Source: Rotaria sordida
Taxonomy: Eukaryota; Rotifera; Eurotatoria; Philodinida; Philodinidae
Assembly (NCBI GenBank): GCA_905250125.1
Contig: CAJNOL010000618.1
Span: 54,050-118,049, forward strand
DNA: 64,000 nucleotides
Reading direction: 5' to 3'
The notes beneath the pieces were generated by a model that worked only from the letters and a program-made list of their open reading frames with translations, was not told where the DNA came from and searched no databases. Of the stretch, positions 1-10,772 are shown piece by piece; position 1 is the first letter of the stretch, and every line of letters begins with the position of its first letter. A program made the translations under genes and the position numbers.

Positions 1-1029
1 CACTTTTTTGTATGATTTTAAAATCAAATTATTTTTCTTTGACCGTGTTTAGAAAAAAAAACAGAATCAATATGAATGAATAGAAGAAAACACGGACTAT
101 ATTTCGACAATTGAATATCTCCGTATTTATGTGAAGAAATTGTTTTTTAACTACGGTATTAGATTATTTTCGAAGATTATCGCTAGTTTAAGAACCTTCT
201 CCCAATGATTTAATATGATAGTTAAAAAAAAATTTCTTCACGCATAAATACAGAGATAAAGAGTTGACATATGTATCATGTCATATTTTATCTTGGAAAA
301 GTTTCAATTGTCAAAATATGGTCCATGTTTACTTCTATTCGTTCATATGGATTCTGTTTTTTCTTTCCAAATATTTTCAGAGAAAAATAATTTGGTTTGA
401 AAATCGTACGAAAAACTTTTGTACAGCACTGTACCTTGAAATTTGAATATCTCGGTCGATGTACACTATGGACAGCTCATATTTAATACTCGTTAGTTTA
501 GCAGTGAAAGCATTCATTTGATTCGAATATAATCAATCTCCTTAAGTTACAGTACACGAACTTTGTATCTATGTTCCTGTATGTTTTTATATATTTTTTG
601 TTGTTTTCATGAGAATAGAGATTCCGAGATTTGTAGCGTAAATACATGTAAATAATCACTTGAAAGATTAGTGTAATTTTTGTAAGATTGTGTCTTTGTG
701 AAAATATTTACACATTAATCGTTTCAGCTTGAGTAATCATGCATGGATTTTTATGTGTAGTAATTGATTGATTATTGCTCATTACTGTTTTCACTATATT
801 CGATTTGTTACTATTGTTAACATAAAAAAAAAAATTTGATTACGAAAAAAAGAATTATAATGACAAAATATTGATTGAATAAATAAGATTTTGGAAGATT
901 TTTTTCTTTTTTTCTTTTGCTTATTTCCACACCAATAAAGTGTCATGTGCAGATTAATTATTGCTATGTATGCTTTTTATTGAAAAAGAAAATCTTTTTT
1001 TTATTTTTTTATTTTTTCTTCTAATTTAG
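1..1029. other. Upstream or intronic sequence of the RhoGAP gene
   Basis: This AT-rich stretch has no coding exon I can support. It ends in a splice acceptor (AG at 1028-1029) directly before the first recognised RhoGAP exon. That exon begins in mid-codon (two bases complete a split codon), so at least one coding exon lies further upstream, in this stretch or outside the window. A 60-codon open frame at 264-446 has a Phe/Tyr-rich composition unlike the neighbouring genes and I do not regard it as coding. A short hairpin (115-260) is listed separately. Confidence 0.5.
115..260. repeat. Short imperfect hairpin (MITE-like)
   Basis: The segment around 116-165 reads as the approximate reverse complement of 205-258. 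For example, ATCTCCGTATTTATG at 116-130 pairs with CATAAATACAGAGAT at 244-258, and the flanking GAAGAAAT/ATTTCTTC and TTTTTTAACTA/TAGTTAAAAAA blocks also pair. The loop is about 40 bp. It resembles the larger foldbacks of this window but is too short to classify. Confidence 0.6.
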
Positions 1030-4000
1030 ACAAACATCCTTATTGGAATAATGTTCCAACAGGACGTACAAGTATTGAAGATCCTCCACAACTTGAATAT
1101 GATGAACATCATATTGATTTAATAGCTGATCAAGGTAAATAATAATTCTTTTTTTCTTTCAAATCTATAAAAATAAATTAATATATCTTTAAAATAAATC
1201 TTATCTCTCATATTTTTTGTAAAGAACTCGATGATTATGAATTAGACTACGGTAAGAATAAAAAATGGTTTATTTTAAATTAGATTAACTAATAGCTAAT
1301 GCTTTTACATGGGCATATAAATATATAATATTAAATTCTTTTTTGTTTTCTGTTTTAATTCTAATGCTTTTACTAATATTGGTTTATGCTCAATTTTTCT
1401 CTTAGGTGGTACCGATATACGGCAACAACTCGGTTTTGATGATCAACAAAATGATTTGAATTTTGGTGACGATGAGAATATCGGTGGTGGTAAATAACGC
1501 TTTTGAATTTACTGACCTTATTCTTTTTATTTTTGATTATTTGATAATATAATTTATTGTTTTGACATTTAGATCTATATGGTAATGGAACAGCATCGAA
1601 TTCAAATAAAAGTCGAGGATTAATCAAAGGAACTATAACATCAGATGGTATTATTGATGATGATTTTGAATCGGAATTAGGAGGAAATGAACCAACAGTG
1701 AGTAAAATTTTTTCTTTTATTGTTTTAAAATGACACGAATGCTTAAGATGTTGATTTGGTTCACAGATTATTTCTAGCCATTTGATTGGTGAAATATGGC
1801 GATTTTTCTTAATAAGAAATTTATACAAAATTGTTAGGATTGAACTTTCATTGGATTTTCACTTGCTTAGTATTAATTCAGAACGAACATTCTTTTCTGC
1901 TTCGCTTCATATGACAATTATTATTTCTTCATTCAAAAAGTCCTAAATTGCACACATTATAGTCAGGACATTTTTTTTGGACTAGTTTTGAGTGTATTTC
2001 ATGAGACTAATCTGACTTTTGACCAAAATCAATGGTATATTTGAAACCAGCACGAAAATCTAAATCAATCAATATACTTTTCAAAATTTGAAGAATAATT
2101 TTATTTTCTTCAAAAAATTCAGTTAAAATCTCCTTAGGATCACCACGCGTTGTTTACCCACAAATTTTAAACAACTACAGTGGCGTCTGACATCCAAAAA
2201 CTCTAGATATCAGAAATGTCACGAGAGATGACAGACATGCGGCACAATTTTTTCTCATGGATATTCAAATATGCGTGTGGCTGTGACTTTAGAGAGGGCC
2301 GAAACCTACACTCATACGATTCAGATAGTTTCTTGAGTGTAGTTACACTTTTGATAGTTTCAGTAGTTCAGGACTCACGGAATTCGGTCACTATTGTCTA
2401 TTAGAGTTAGGTGAAAAAAATGAAATGAGTTGAAAGACTGTTTTTATTGATTAACCTATTGTTCTGTTAAATTTTTTTAACTCTTGAGATTTACAGAATT
2501 TGTTTTTTACAGTCAGACTGGTGTTTCTATTAGATTCATTTTTTGATGTAAGTGTGAGTGAGATCTCGACTGAATTTTTCGACGAAAATAAAATTACTCT
2601 TAAAATTTTCAGAAAGTATATCGATTGACTCAGGTTTTCGTGCTGATTTCAAATATACCATTGATTTTGATCAAAAGTCAGATTAGTCTGATGAAATACA
2701 CTCAAAACTAGTCTAAAAAGTGCTCTAAACGTAATGTATACACTTTAAGACTTCGAATGAAGTAATAGTAGTTGTTATGTGAAATGAGGCAGGGAGAAAA
2801 TGTTCGTTGTGGGCTAATACTAAGCAAGTGAGGGTTCAATGAAAGTTCAATTGTAACAATTTTGCGTAAATTTATTACTAAAAGAGTCGCCATACTTCAC
2901 CAATAAAGTAACTGAAAATATTCTTTGAGTCAAACCAACATCTTATGCGCACCTATCCTTTAATCAATATTTATTTTTATATAAAGGAATTACATGATAC
3001 AGAAGATGTTGATTATCAATTAATGACAAAAATAGCTGAATATGGAATTATTGAATGTTGTGGTGATGATAAATTTGGTCGTAAAACAATTGTTTTTTCA
3101 GCATGTCGTTTACCGAATCAAGAGTTGATTAAAAACAGTGAATTTAAAACAGTTATTAAATTTCGTGAATGCTTATTCAAGTAAAAACAAAATGTTTATT
3201 CTCAACAACAAAAAAAAGAACATTTATTTTACTTTTTTCTTTTTAAATAAGATATTTTTTACAAGCATTTGATCAATATGTTGATATGGATTATGTTCTG
3301 ATATATTTTCATTATGGATTACGTTCATATAATCGACCATCATATGGATGGTTAATGAAATCTTATCTTAAAATTGATCGAAAGTAAGATTTTGTTTTTT
3401 TTCAATATGAAATAAGAATTCTTTAAGTGATTGTTTATTTTTATTTTAGATACAAGAAAAATTTAAAAGCACTTTATGTAGTACATCCAACAAAATGGGT
3501 TAAATTTCTTTGGCCAGTTCTTCGTTCATTAATAAGGTAGAAAATTCTTATCTTATCTTTTATTATAAAGTGACAGCAATTCGAAATTTGAGAGAAAAAA
3601 GAAAAATTTGACGTTTTTCGTCATGGTTGGATGGAGCTTGTCGAGTTATCTATAAAAATGTCGTTTTTGGTATATTTTTGGATTGAAAATTGAAATACAT
3701 CAAGAACATTAAGCCTTGGTAACCGCAATATTTATCTGAAGTTAAAGATTTTGATCATCAGAACTTTAGTTTCAAATGAAACGAATATCATAGATATTCA
3801 GAAGCAGCAGAAAAATCTGAACCGAATAGTACACTCAATATTTAAAACTAATTTTTGTCAAATTTCGACCTTTCAGGAAGCACTGGTTCGAGTATTCGAA
3901 AAGAATGGTGACGGGTTGTAAGCATCGAAATGAAGAAATGGATTTTTTCAACCATGAAACAATATTTTTCGAAAAGCATGCATTTTTTTTTCTAATCATA

Positions 4001-6568
4001 TGACGATTGAAGTCAAAAAACTTGGATAAATATTGACACTACCGAGACTTGATGCTTTTGGTTAGAGTCCTGCGAAGTCAAATTTTTTTTGACTAGCATA
4101 TAAATTTCTTTTAACACTATTTGTTAATGAGAACATCTCTCTGATGTTTTGTTTTTCTTGAAGTTTATTTATAAATGAATAGTATTTGTCTTCATTACTT
4201 AACATATGAAGAGTAAACTTGTTATTATTGTAAAAGTACAAATACTTGACTGACGTAACTCTGAAATTGACTCCAAAAAAAATTCTACACGATTATTCCG
4301 AGTCGGAATCGAGTTTCGGAGTTCGATACGGGACTCTACTTTTGGTATATTTCAACTTTTATAGACCTTTCTAGGTCTGTTTAACCTGATTTACTAGATA
4401 TGGAAACAGTCTGGATTTTTCGCGACCGATACCAGTGCCGGTCTACTATTCTATCTGTAGATACTGATATTTGATATAGTCAACTTTCAACACAGTTTCA
4501 TGACATATTCTTTATGAGATACTAAGAACAAAAAAATTAATAAAACACACCGGTAATGACTGATCTACAGTAATGATCAGTCTGAAATCTGTATCGGTAC
4601 TGGTTGCATCTTTGCTGAGTTTCATTACAAAGAACATTGTTTGAATATGTCAAAGACGGCATATTCAAAGTTAACTCCACGAACCCTATCCAACCATGAT
4701 TAAAAAAAACGCTAAAAAACCCTTTTTGCTTAAAATGTCGCATTGTCGGCAGCTCATCTAATTCGTTTGTTTTTTTTCTCAATTTGAAGTGCAAAATTCT
4801 CACGTAAAGTGACTTATATAAATCATCTTAGTGAACTTGAAGAATATGTTCATCTTGAAAATATTCGAATACCTGTTGAAGTAAAAAAGTAAGCAAAAAA
4901 AACGAAGCAATAATTTTACCATTTATGAATTCTTAAATCTTTAATGAATATAGTTTTGATCCTGTTATTCGTTTGGAATTACCAAAAAATCAAATGCGAC
5001 TAACAACAAAATTTCATGTTTCACTTCAATTGTAATTTGATTAAATCGAGAAATTTTCAATAATTAAAATTAAATTAAATTAAATTCAGTATTCTAGATA
5101 ATGAACCAGGTGAAACTATACCAATTGTTGTTCGACAAACAATTGATTATATTAAAGATTGTGGTCAATAAATTTCATTCTTTTTCTCTTAATGAAATAT
5201 TTTATTATTATTCTTATTTTTTTTCTATAGGACTCAATGAACCAGGAATTTTTCGACGAGCTGCAGTTGTTTCATTGATTAAAGAAGTACAACAAAAATA
5301 TAATGAAGGTTTGATAACAATATTCTTTGATTCAACATTATTTTCAATGATTACTATGATGATTAGGTCAACCAGTTATATTTGAACAGTATGGTGATGT
5401 TCATTTGGCAGCATGTGTTTTAAAAACATTCTTACGAGATTTATCTGAACCATTAATGACATATCGTTTATATAATGAACTTCTTGGTCTCTCAGGTAGT
5501 GAGTATGTCATTATTTTATCTTCGTCCATCTTCGTTGTGGTGTGCAAAGTTCTTAGTTGGCCACATCTTCTTGGTTTCTTTTTCTGCTTCAATGCGGTAC
5601 ACATTGTATTATTTAATTAATATTGCACTTTTCTTAATTTTGCTTTAGCTAATAATTAAAAACACACAAAAAAGAGAAAGTCAAACTGACATTATTTTTA
5701 GTTTAACTATATAGCTTATTTAAAGATACTTTTTATGATAATGAAGATTTTTGTTTAGCACTTAAACGACCTGATCAAATTGATGTTATTCGAGATCTTA
5801 TTATTGAAAAATTACCAACACAGAATTATAATGTTTTAAAATATCTGATTGAATTTTTAAATTTGGTAAGATGAAAAAGATGATTTTTACATATGTTTGA
5901 ACTAAGTCTTTCGTTATAATTCTAACGGTGAAGGAGTAAAATTACAGTAGACTGTAAACAAAGGATCGATCAGTCATCCTACACTACCAGATTAATAGTT
6001 ATCATAATGCAATGTGAAACTATCCATTTCAAGAAGACCTTTGCCTAAATCATCTAAGATAAAATTTCCAAGATCTCAGAGTGGAGGACTATGAAACATT
6101 AGGGCTAGCAAAGCAATTTTTGCGCCAAATCTGCACGGAACTATTACCGAGCCATTTAGTAGCACGAGCTTCAGTTTAGTCGAAAAGTTGTGATCGGTGT
6201 TTGAGCGACCTTGCAAAAAAAAAGAAAGAAAGGAAAAATTTCGAAAGGTGAAACGCCGAAAAGAAATTGTTGAACAGAAAAATGTCGAATTAAAAAAAGA
6301 ATAAGTTCATTTTCATTATAATGATCTAATAAAAACGTGTAGATATCCTTTTTAAATAGATGAATAGTAACTAAACTTTTTGTTTTTGATTCAGGTGGCT
6401 AATTATTCAAATACAAATTTGATGACAACCACGAATTTATCGATTGTTTTTGGACCTAATCTATCATGGTCTGAAGATGTTCAAATGAATTCATTGGCTA
6501 GTTATTCACTTATTAATACATTTACAGAAATTTTAATTGCACGTTATACAGAACTTTTTCTCAAATAA
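1030..6568 (+). CDS. ARHGAP1: p50RhoGAP (ARHGAP1-like), BCH/CRAL-TRIO plus RhoGAP domains; 5' incomplete
   Basis: This is a GTPase-activating protein for Rho-family GTPases (Cdc42/Rho) and acts at endomembranes and the cytoskeleton. Exons I can join: 1030-1134, ~1225-1250, ~1408-1493, ~1573-1697, 2987-3181, ~3252-3383, ~3451-3536, 4790-4888, ~4954-5033, ~5089-5160, ~5231-5308, ~5366-5497, ~5715-5865 and 6395-6568. The acidic N-terminal part is poorly conserved. The BCH (CRAL-TRIO-like) domain runs from the [12 protein letters not shown] exon through [19 protein letters not shown] and [20 protein letters not shown] to [15 protein letters not shown]. The RhoGAP domain carries the arginine finger in [12 protein letters not shown], the following [23 protein letters not shown], and the [10 protein letters not shown] block near the C-terminus. 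Order and motifs match vertebrate ARHGAP1, so the enzyme should be active. Two introns (1698-2986 and 3537-4789) are inflated by inverted repeats. A possible poly(A) signal AATAAA lies at 6725-6730. The first coding exon was not found. Confidence 0.9.
1740..2950. repeat. Long inverted-repeat (foldback) element in a RhoGAP intron
   Basis: The left arm (about 1740-2122) and right arm (about 2572-2950) are imperfect reverse complements over roughly 380 bp. Matching blocks include GACTAGTTTTGAGTG at the left with its complement near 2700, TTGAACTTTCATTG, and at the outer ends TTAAGATGTTG opposite CAACATCTTA. The spacer is about 450 bp and has no transposase frame. The host intron is 1698-2986. 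Removing the element leaves about 75 bp, a normal intron size here. This suggests insertion into a pre-existing short intron. The arms have diverged, so the insertion is not recent. Confidence 0.85.
3571..4800. repeat. Diverged inverted repeat filling a second RhoGAP intron
   Basis: About 3571-3690 pairs imperfectly with about 4650-4800; the clearest block is TCATGGTTGGAT at the left with ATCCAACCATGA at the right. The arms are more diverged than in the first RhoGAP intron, and the interior is not clearly paired. The right arm runs up to, and possibly across, the splice acceptor at 4788-4789, so the acceptor may have been supplied or reshaped by the element. Confidence 0.6.
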
Positions 6569-7013
6569 TCAAAATATTCTATTTGTTTTGAAAATATGTC
6601 TTCATTTGTTTTATTGTTTTGTCTTTCGCCTATCCTACATTCCAAGAACAACAACAACAAAAAAAAAAGAAAAACAAAACAAAAAAAAAAAAACAAAATA
6701 AAATTTATCTCATTTTAATTCATTTAATAAAGCCCACTAGAAAAACAAAATTAAATATACATTCCTCTGTTTATGATTTTAAAATTGATTATTTTTTATG
6801 TGTGATATTCTTTTGTGTTATATATAATTTTAAGCTTAGTGTTTATTTGTTCGTTGCATAATAATTATAAATGCATCTAGCTATGAATATATGTATTAAT
6901 ATAACTGATCAATAATAACATCAAATCATTTTTCTTTTGTAGATTATATTACATATGATTCAAATTTTAGTAGAATAGACCGTGAGACTTTAAAGTCTCA
7001 AATAATATAAGTC
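6569..7013 (+). other. 3' UTR and short intergenic gap
   Basis: AT-rich spacer between the RhoGAP stop and the carrier start. It has an A-rich tract at 6658-6700, an AATAAA at 6725-6730 that would serve the RhoGAP transcript, and AG acceptors at 6941-6942 and 6969-6970 upstream of the carrier ATG. The 80-codon open frame at 6619-6861 is low-complexity Lys/Asn and Phe/Tyr and is not a gene. Confidence 0.6.
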
Positions 7014-10000
7014 ATGGCATCTGGAACAAAGCAAGATTTTGGGTAAGTTTACTTTTTAATACAATAACGAATAATCAGAAAGTTTTTCGAGAAGATCTTT
7101 GTTCAATTTTGATCCGCTAGAGAGTGTTTTCGACGAGTCAAAAGCTATGGATTAGGATGCTCTATTCAAATATGGGTTTAGTATCGAATTTAATTTTGAA
7201 AACTTGCGTATATAGAAAACCCAACTAGACTAACTTCCATAAAAGAATTCACAAGTTTTGAACAATGTCTCTTTAAGATATGAAGCTTTCAAAAAATACA
7301 CGCTACACACATTATCCATAGGCAGAAGTATATGGGTAAAATCAGCGAAAACGGGACATTCCCCCATTGCATTTGAATGCAATTCTCTATCAGTATAGAT
7401 GTTTTGAGTGAATTGTTTTTGCATAGGCTTATGTAAAATTGTCTGCTCTTTCATATGATTATTAATTAATTAATTAATTAATAATTAACTAATTAAGAAG
7501 TAATTAGCGAATATCTCGAGAACCGAATGAGGAAAAAACTTGAAAACTTCAGGATTGGCTCTAGGGTATGAGCCGCATATATGGTAAAATTTTCATCGAG
7601 ATCGGACTTCAAAAAGTTCCTTCCAAAAAATCGACCTTTCAGAGCCCTTAGACAGAGCGGAAATGGAAATGTTTGTCTTAGTATTATTCTAGGACCTCGT
7701 ACCATTAATATGAGCCCCTTGGAATCGATTTCGAACTTTTCAGTTCGTTACCAGAGCATTCGATCAGTAGTGTAGTCGTACTCAGTCACGTCGCTAACAA
7801 AGTTGTCACGTCGCTAACACCAAATAGATTTTATTTTTTTAAAAACCTAAACATTCTCAAAATAATTTTACACTGGGATTTGGTGGCCTTAGGAGTGGTG
7901 TCTAGTATCGCGTATTAAGTTTTTGACAATTGTGCAACACTTAGAAATTTTTAAAAACCAAAGTATATCAAGTGACTTTTGATGTCCTTTTTGGTGTCAC
8001 GTCGCTAACGCTAGTTTTTCGTTAATAACTCCTCTGAACAAAGCTCTAGAGTGTTGTTTTTTTCATAGTATCTAGAGTAAATAGAGACTCGTACACCATT
8101 CAAAAATCACACTTAAACTAGTTGATAGTGCCGAGATATGCATACTCCAAGTTTACGATGTCACGTCGCTAACGAATGATTTTACCCATATATCTTCAAA
8201 GTCTCACATCTCAAAGAGACTACGTTGAAAACTTTTGAATTTTTTAATGAAAATTAGTCTAGTTGAGTTCACTATATGCGCAAAATTTTACAACAAACTT
8301 CGAAAATACAAGTTTTTCGAAAACCTAGGGCCTCTAGAAAATGAAATATTAAAACTTCTATAGCTTAACCAAAACATTTTAAGGTTTTTATTAGAACACT
8401 ATGCAATATCTATATGCAAAACATTCTTGAAATCGGAAGGGGTACTTGAAAAGGTTCCCTCATTGGTTCAATATTACATTTATAGAGAAGTGTCCGCTCT
8501 ATAAAACGATCGACTCAGACAACTTTGCACATGTTCGAAAAGGAATTTTTAGGTTAAACAAAAACTTGTTGGTTCAACATTTTCAGGTTTTTCAAGAAGT
8601 TTTTCACTAGTTTTGAATCACAATAGACACAACATTTCTAAGCCCATATTCAAATTTTGGTCGTATCCTATAATTTTTGACTTGTTTGAAATGGTTTCAA
8701 GGAGGCCAAATAAACAAACATCTTGTCTAAAAACTTTTCGATTATCCGTTATTAATACAATTATGATTTCTAATAGATTATTACCGCGTATTATCAATGG
8801 TGGTATTGCCGGTATTGTTGGTGTGATATGTGTATTCCCGTTGGATCTAGTTAAAACTCGAATGCAAAATCAATCAAAAATTGTTGGTCAACCACAACTT
8901 TATAAAAATGTGTACATAAATTAAAAATGATTTATTAATAAAAAGATATTTGATTTTATTGTTTTTATTTAGTTTTGATTGTGCGGTGAAAACATTTCGT
9001 AATGGTGGTTTTCGTGGAATGTATAGCGGTTAGTATTGTTTGTTGTTGTTTTTTGAATTATAAATATTTAATAAAAAATATCTGTTTAGGTTCTGCTGTC
9101 AATATTTTATTAATAACACCAGAAAAAGCAATTAAACTTGTTGCTAATGATGCTTTTCGTTATGCATTAAAAACCAAGTCAATGAAAAGAAAATTTTAAT
9201 AGGAATTAAATAAAATAAATTATATTTTCTTCTTTTTCTTTTTAAAGAGATGGATCACTTCCTATGCATCGACAAATTCTAGCTGGTGCTGGCGCTGGTA
9301 CATGTCAAATTGTTGTAACAACACCAATGGAATTACTTAAAATTCAAAGACAAATGGCAAAGTCAAAGGGTAAGAATATTCAAATTTATTTTATTTAATT
9401 TGTTTTTCTTCTTTTTTAGATTCAACTCATTCACCTAATGCTCGACAATTAGCAATACAGTTATATCGTGAAAAAGGTATTATTGGTTTATATAAAGGTG
9501 TTGGTGCAACATTTACTCGTGATGTTTTTTTTTCAATGATGTATTTCCCTTTATTTGCTTATTTTAATGATAAAGTTAGTTGAAATGAAATTTTCTTTTG
9601 TTTAGTTTTTTTTTAAAATTTTTATACATTAGGGAAAGACACCAGGCAGTAATAAAGTACCATTTTATCATTCATTTGCATCGGGCATCGTTGCTGGTGC
9701 TATTGGTGCGTTTCTAGCAACACCACTTGATGGTAAGACATCTTCTTTTTATAAAAGTTTTTTATTGATAAAAATTTTATATATGACTTGAAATGAGAGC
9801 TGGGATTAGAAAGTGTGTGAAATTAAAATTTTTGCCTTGTTGGATTTTGATTATACATGTATTTATGCCTTTCTGTTGAATTTGTTGATTCTTTTATGTG
9901 GGAGACGGCTTTAACTGTCAAATACTCGTATCATTACTAGGATAAAATTTGAACCATTCGTCACATGCACTTCAAAGATTTTTGGTATTCTAATAAAAGA

Positions 10001-10772
10001 ATTGCTCGCATGGAATAACAATGATATATGTCAAGTTTCGATGGTTGTTTTGAGTAAATAAATGACTCCAACTGGCTTCTTTTCCATAAAATCTGAAGAA
10101 TTTTTGTCTGCGTGAAATATTGTCTTCTCTCTTATACTTTAGTGTTGATCGATATTGATCATTCTTAGACCCTAAGAAGATTAACTAAGTAATTAGAGTA
10201 AAAAAAAAACCATTGTTATTTTAATGCTTTTATGATGCACTATCTAATATCAAAATGAATGAATACAAAATTTTATATTGTTTAATTGTTACCATTTGTT
10301 TTTAAATTGGTTTTAAATGATGTGATGATCATTATTCATCGTTTGATGTTATTCTATTGCACTCTCTTTTTATTAACATATGAATATGATTCTAACTTTT
10401 TAATTTTACATCAGACTTTTTTCAATAAGTTCTAATAAATTAAGATAAATTATGTTTATTTTGTCTATTGTTGAATTTCGTTTGTTTAGTTGTCAAAACT
10501 CGTTTACAAACATTAGAACATAAAGATCGTTACTCAGGAATTGTTGATTGTACTGCGTAAGTGAATCGATTCGTTATTGTTCTAATATTTTTTTATTATA
10601 TTTTTTTGTTTTTAGAAAAATCATGAAGGAAGAAGGTCTAAGTGCCTTTTTTAAAGGCTCACTTCTTCGTGTTATGGTTATTGCACCTTTATTTGGCATC
10701 GCACAAATGGTTTATTATTTAGGTATTGCTGAAGCTCTGATGGGTCTTAAACCATTAGGTAGTGTGAGCTAA
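7014..10772 (+). CDS. SLC25A22: Mitochondrial glutamate carrier (SLC25A22/SLC25A18-like)
   Basis: This inner-membrane carrier of the SLC25 family is predicted to import glutamate with H+ into the matrix. Exon 1 (7014-7042) reads [10 protein letters not shown] and splices in phase over a 1.73-kb intron to exon 2 (8777-8911), giving [15 protein letters not shown]. The three SLC25 repeats each have their signature: [11 protein letters not shown] in repeat 1, [12 protein letters not shown] in repeat 2 and TPLDVVKTRLQ in repeat 3. The stretch [21 protein letters not shown] is characteristic of the glutamate-carrier subgroup. The C-terminal exon (~10618-10772) ends PLGSVS. Length (about 320 aa) fits the family. 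The in-frame ATG at 8763 would give a shorter protein and lies inside the intron, so the 7014 start is preferred. Intron 1 holds a foldback of dispersed family A. A 0.75-kb intron (about 9734-10488) shows no clear element. Confidence 0.93.
7190..8300. repeat. Dispersed repeat family A, foldback copy in carrier intron 1
   Basis: The ends pair: around 7200-7280 (TATATAG, CAACTAGACTAA, GTCTCTTTAAGATAT) is the imperfect reverse complement of about 8205-8290. The interior (about 7490-8175) matches a second copy at about 37030-37740 in the same orientation (for example TAATTAGCGAATATCTC, AACTTCAGGAT) and a third, inverted, partial copy at about 56230-56700. The 14-bp motif GTCACGTCGCTAAC occurs four times, at 7785-7798, 7805-7818, 7996-8009 and 8160-8173. 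No transposase frame is seen, so the element is non-autonomous or decayed. A short (TAAT)n run lies at about 7466-7488. Confidence 0.8.

Noticed and set aside
8613..8762. Upstream in-frame extension of the carrier protein
   Set aside because: The true N-terminus is the short exon at 7014-7042, which joins in phase at 8777; the upstream frame is intronic.
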